Made by a program: the position numbers and the translations under genes
Assembly: GCF_900239345.1 (NCBI RefSeq)
Contig: NZ_OESZ01000001.1
Span: 248,001 to 312,000 of the forward strand
DNA: 64,000 nucleotides
Direction: 5' to 3'
From: Tenacibaculum dicentrarchi
GTDB lineage: Bacteria > Bacteroidota > Bacteroidia > Flavobacteriales > Flavobacteriaceae
The notes under the pieces: model-generated
What the model was told of the DNA's origin: nothing
Seen by the model: the letters and a program-made list of their open reading frames with translations, nothing else
The model's database searches: none
In this document: positions 63,434 to 64,000 of the stretch, piece after piece
How positions within the stretch are numbered: position 1 is the stretch's first letter
How the letters are laid out: each line of letters opens with the position of its first letter

Positions 63434-63835
63434 ATGTTTAGTAAAGAGAGTAAAAAAACAAGTGAAGTTAAAGTTTCAGAAAGAAATGTTATTGGTAAAA
63501 ATACACAAATAAAGGGTGATATTATTTCAGAAGGAGATTTTAGAATTGATGGAACTTTAGAAGGAACAATTAAAACCAACGGAAGGGTTATTATTGGTGA
63601 AGCAGGTTTTATTAAAGGAAAAATAGAATGTGCGAACGCCGATATTGAAGGAAAGTTTTCAGGTGAATTAGTCGTTTCAAACACCTTAACGGTAAAAACA
63701 GCAGCAACTATTAATGGTGATGTTATTATCGGCAAACTTTCAGTAGAACCAGGAGCTTCATTTAATGCAACTTGTGCAATGAAAGGATCGGTAAAAGAAT
63801 TGAACAGCAATGGAAAAAAAGAAAAAACCGCTTAG
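63434..63835 (+). CDS. Bactofilin
   Basis: A 133-residue cytoskeletal protein. The domain (~18-120) is the bactofilin beta-helix: repeated IKGDIISEGDFRIDGTLEGTIKTNG-type turns, VIIGEAGFIKGKIECANADIEGKFSGELVVSNTL and TINGDVIIGKLSVEPGASF. It polymerises without nucleotide. Located 12 nt after the sprE-like gene, and its 3' end overlaps the AtpZ-like start by 26 nt, so the three genes look like a transcript leading to the ATP-synthase cluster. Confidence 0.93.
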   Translation: MFSKESKKTSEVKVSERNVIGKNTQIKGDIISEGDFRIDGTLEGTIKTNGRVIIGEAGFIKGKIECANADIEGKFSGELVVSNTLTVKTAATINGDVIIGKLSVEPGASFNATCAMKGSVKELNSNGKKEKTA

Positions 63836-64000
63836 TAAGTACCTTCGCTTTACTGGTATTGCTTTTCAAATGGGTTTGACTATTTATTTAGGAAATAAAC
63901 TTGGCGAATGGCTAGACTTAAGCTATGGGAATGAAAATGAATTATATACTAAGGTTTGTACTTTGGTAGCTGTTTTTGGAGCGATGTTTTCGGTAATATC
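63810..64000 (+). CDS. AtpZ/AtpI-like protein, 5' part
   Basis: ATG at 63810 gives MEKKKKPLSKYLRFTGIAFQ, running to the window edge in frame (63 codons, no stop). IAFQMGLTIYLGNKLGEWLD has the glycine pattern of the AtpZ/AtpI first helix, and YTKVCTLVAVFGAMFSVI begins the second. It starts inside the bactofilin gene (26-nt overlap, +1 frame). It is expected to precede atpB and the other F0F1-ATPase genes outside the window. Confidence 0.8.
   Translation, partial: MEKKKKPLSKYLRFTGIAFQMGLTIYLGNKLGEWLDLSYGNENELYTKVCTLVAVFGAMFSVI

Overview
The window is about 70% A+T and reads as the chromosome of a gliding marine member of the Flavobacteriaceae, of Tenacibaculum or Polaribacter type (genus is inference). 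The evidence is a type IX secretion (T9SS) C-terminal sorting domain on the first gene, gldH, an SprE/PorW-like lipoprotein, many Bacteroidota lipoproteins, LytS/LytTR signalling, eukaryote-like NrdB, a single-subunit cytochrome b SdhC, and promoters of the Bacteroidota type (TTG, about 20 nt, TAnnTTTG) with few Shine-Dalgarno sequences. I see no prophage, no intact insertion sequence, no CRISPR array and no rRNA. The only RNA gene of a standard class is tRNA-Cys.

Layout. 0-7.4 kb: half of a small inverted-repeat element, a secreted leucine-rich-repeat protein with a T9SS tail, a small secreted protein, glpD, a LuxE-like acyl-protein synthetase and a three-gene operon of small proteins, two of them roadblock/LC7-like. 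7.7-16.3 kb: an ALDH7-type aldehyde dehydrogenase, a helix-hairpin-helix membrane protein with a cyclase, lipoproteins, a DAO-type oxidase with a GreA/B-C-like partner, a DUF2071 protein and an orphan ABC ATPase. 16.5-28.8 kb: prolyl oligopeptidase, thioredoxin, nrdB-nrdA, a 1.2-kb gap crowded with hairpins, a 55-codon ORF and a complete MITE-like element, then sdhCAB and an M28 peptidase. 28.9-40.4 kb: DUF1573 protein, LytS/LytTR pair, secreted endonuclease I, a MarC plus flavoprotein operon, DUF3109, M1 and S8 peptidases, an MBL hydrolase and a lipoprotein with a Ppx/GppA-like fold. 40.5-50.2 kb: tRNA-Cys, folB, rimK overlapping an aspartoacylase-family gene, a DEAD-box helicase, two unknown secreted proteins, aminopeptidase P, a DUF6973-like protein, a candidate sRNA and glnS. 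50.3-64 kb: a DUF3575-like barrel protein, then a tight run ricT-like, gldH, PBP1A, CoA transferase A and B, small membrane protein, xth, LysM lytic transglycosylase and DUF4837 lipoprotein, and finally sprE-like, bactofilin and the 5' end of an AtpZ-like gene.

How genes work together: the gldH-PBP1A-lytic transglycosylase run and the sprE-bactofilin pair join gliding and T9SS functions to cell-wall and envelope genes. nrdB/nrdA and sdhCAB are housekeeping sets. rimK with its overlapping hydrolase gene looks like a writer/eraser or processing pair for C-terminal glutamate tails.

The strongest non-gene signal is a family of four ~77-nt structured repeats (5216-5292, 12142-12218, 16411-16492, 60911-60987). 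They have a nested stem and two paired compensatory changes in the divergent copy, which points to selection on RNA (or DNA) structure. From memory they resemble the Flavo-1 RNA motif of flavobacteria. A second family, MITE-like with 14-bp inverted ends (AGAGCCTGTTTAAA), has one complete 180-bp copy, one half copy and one solo end.
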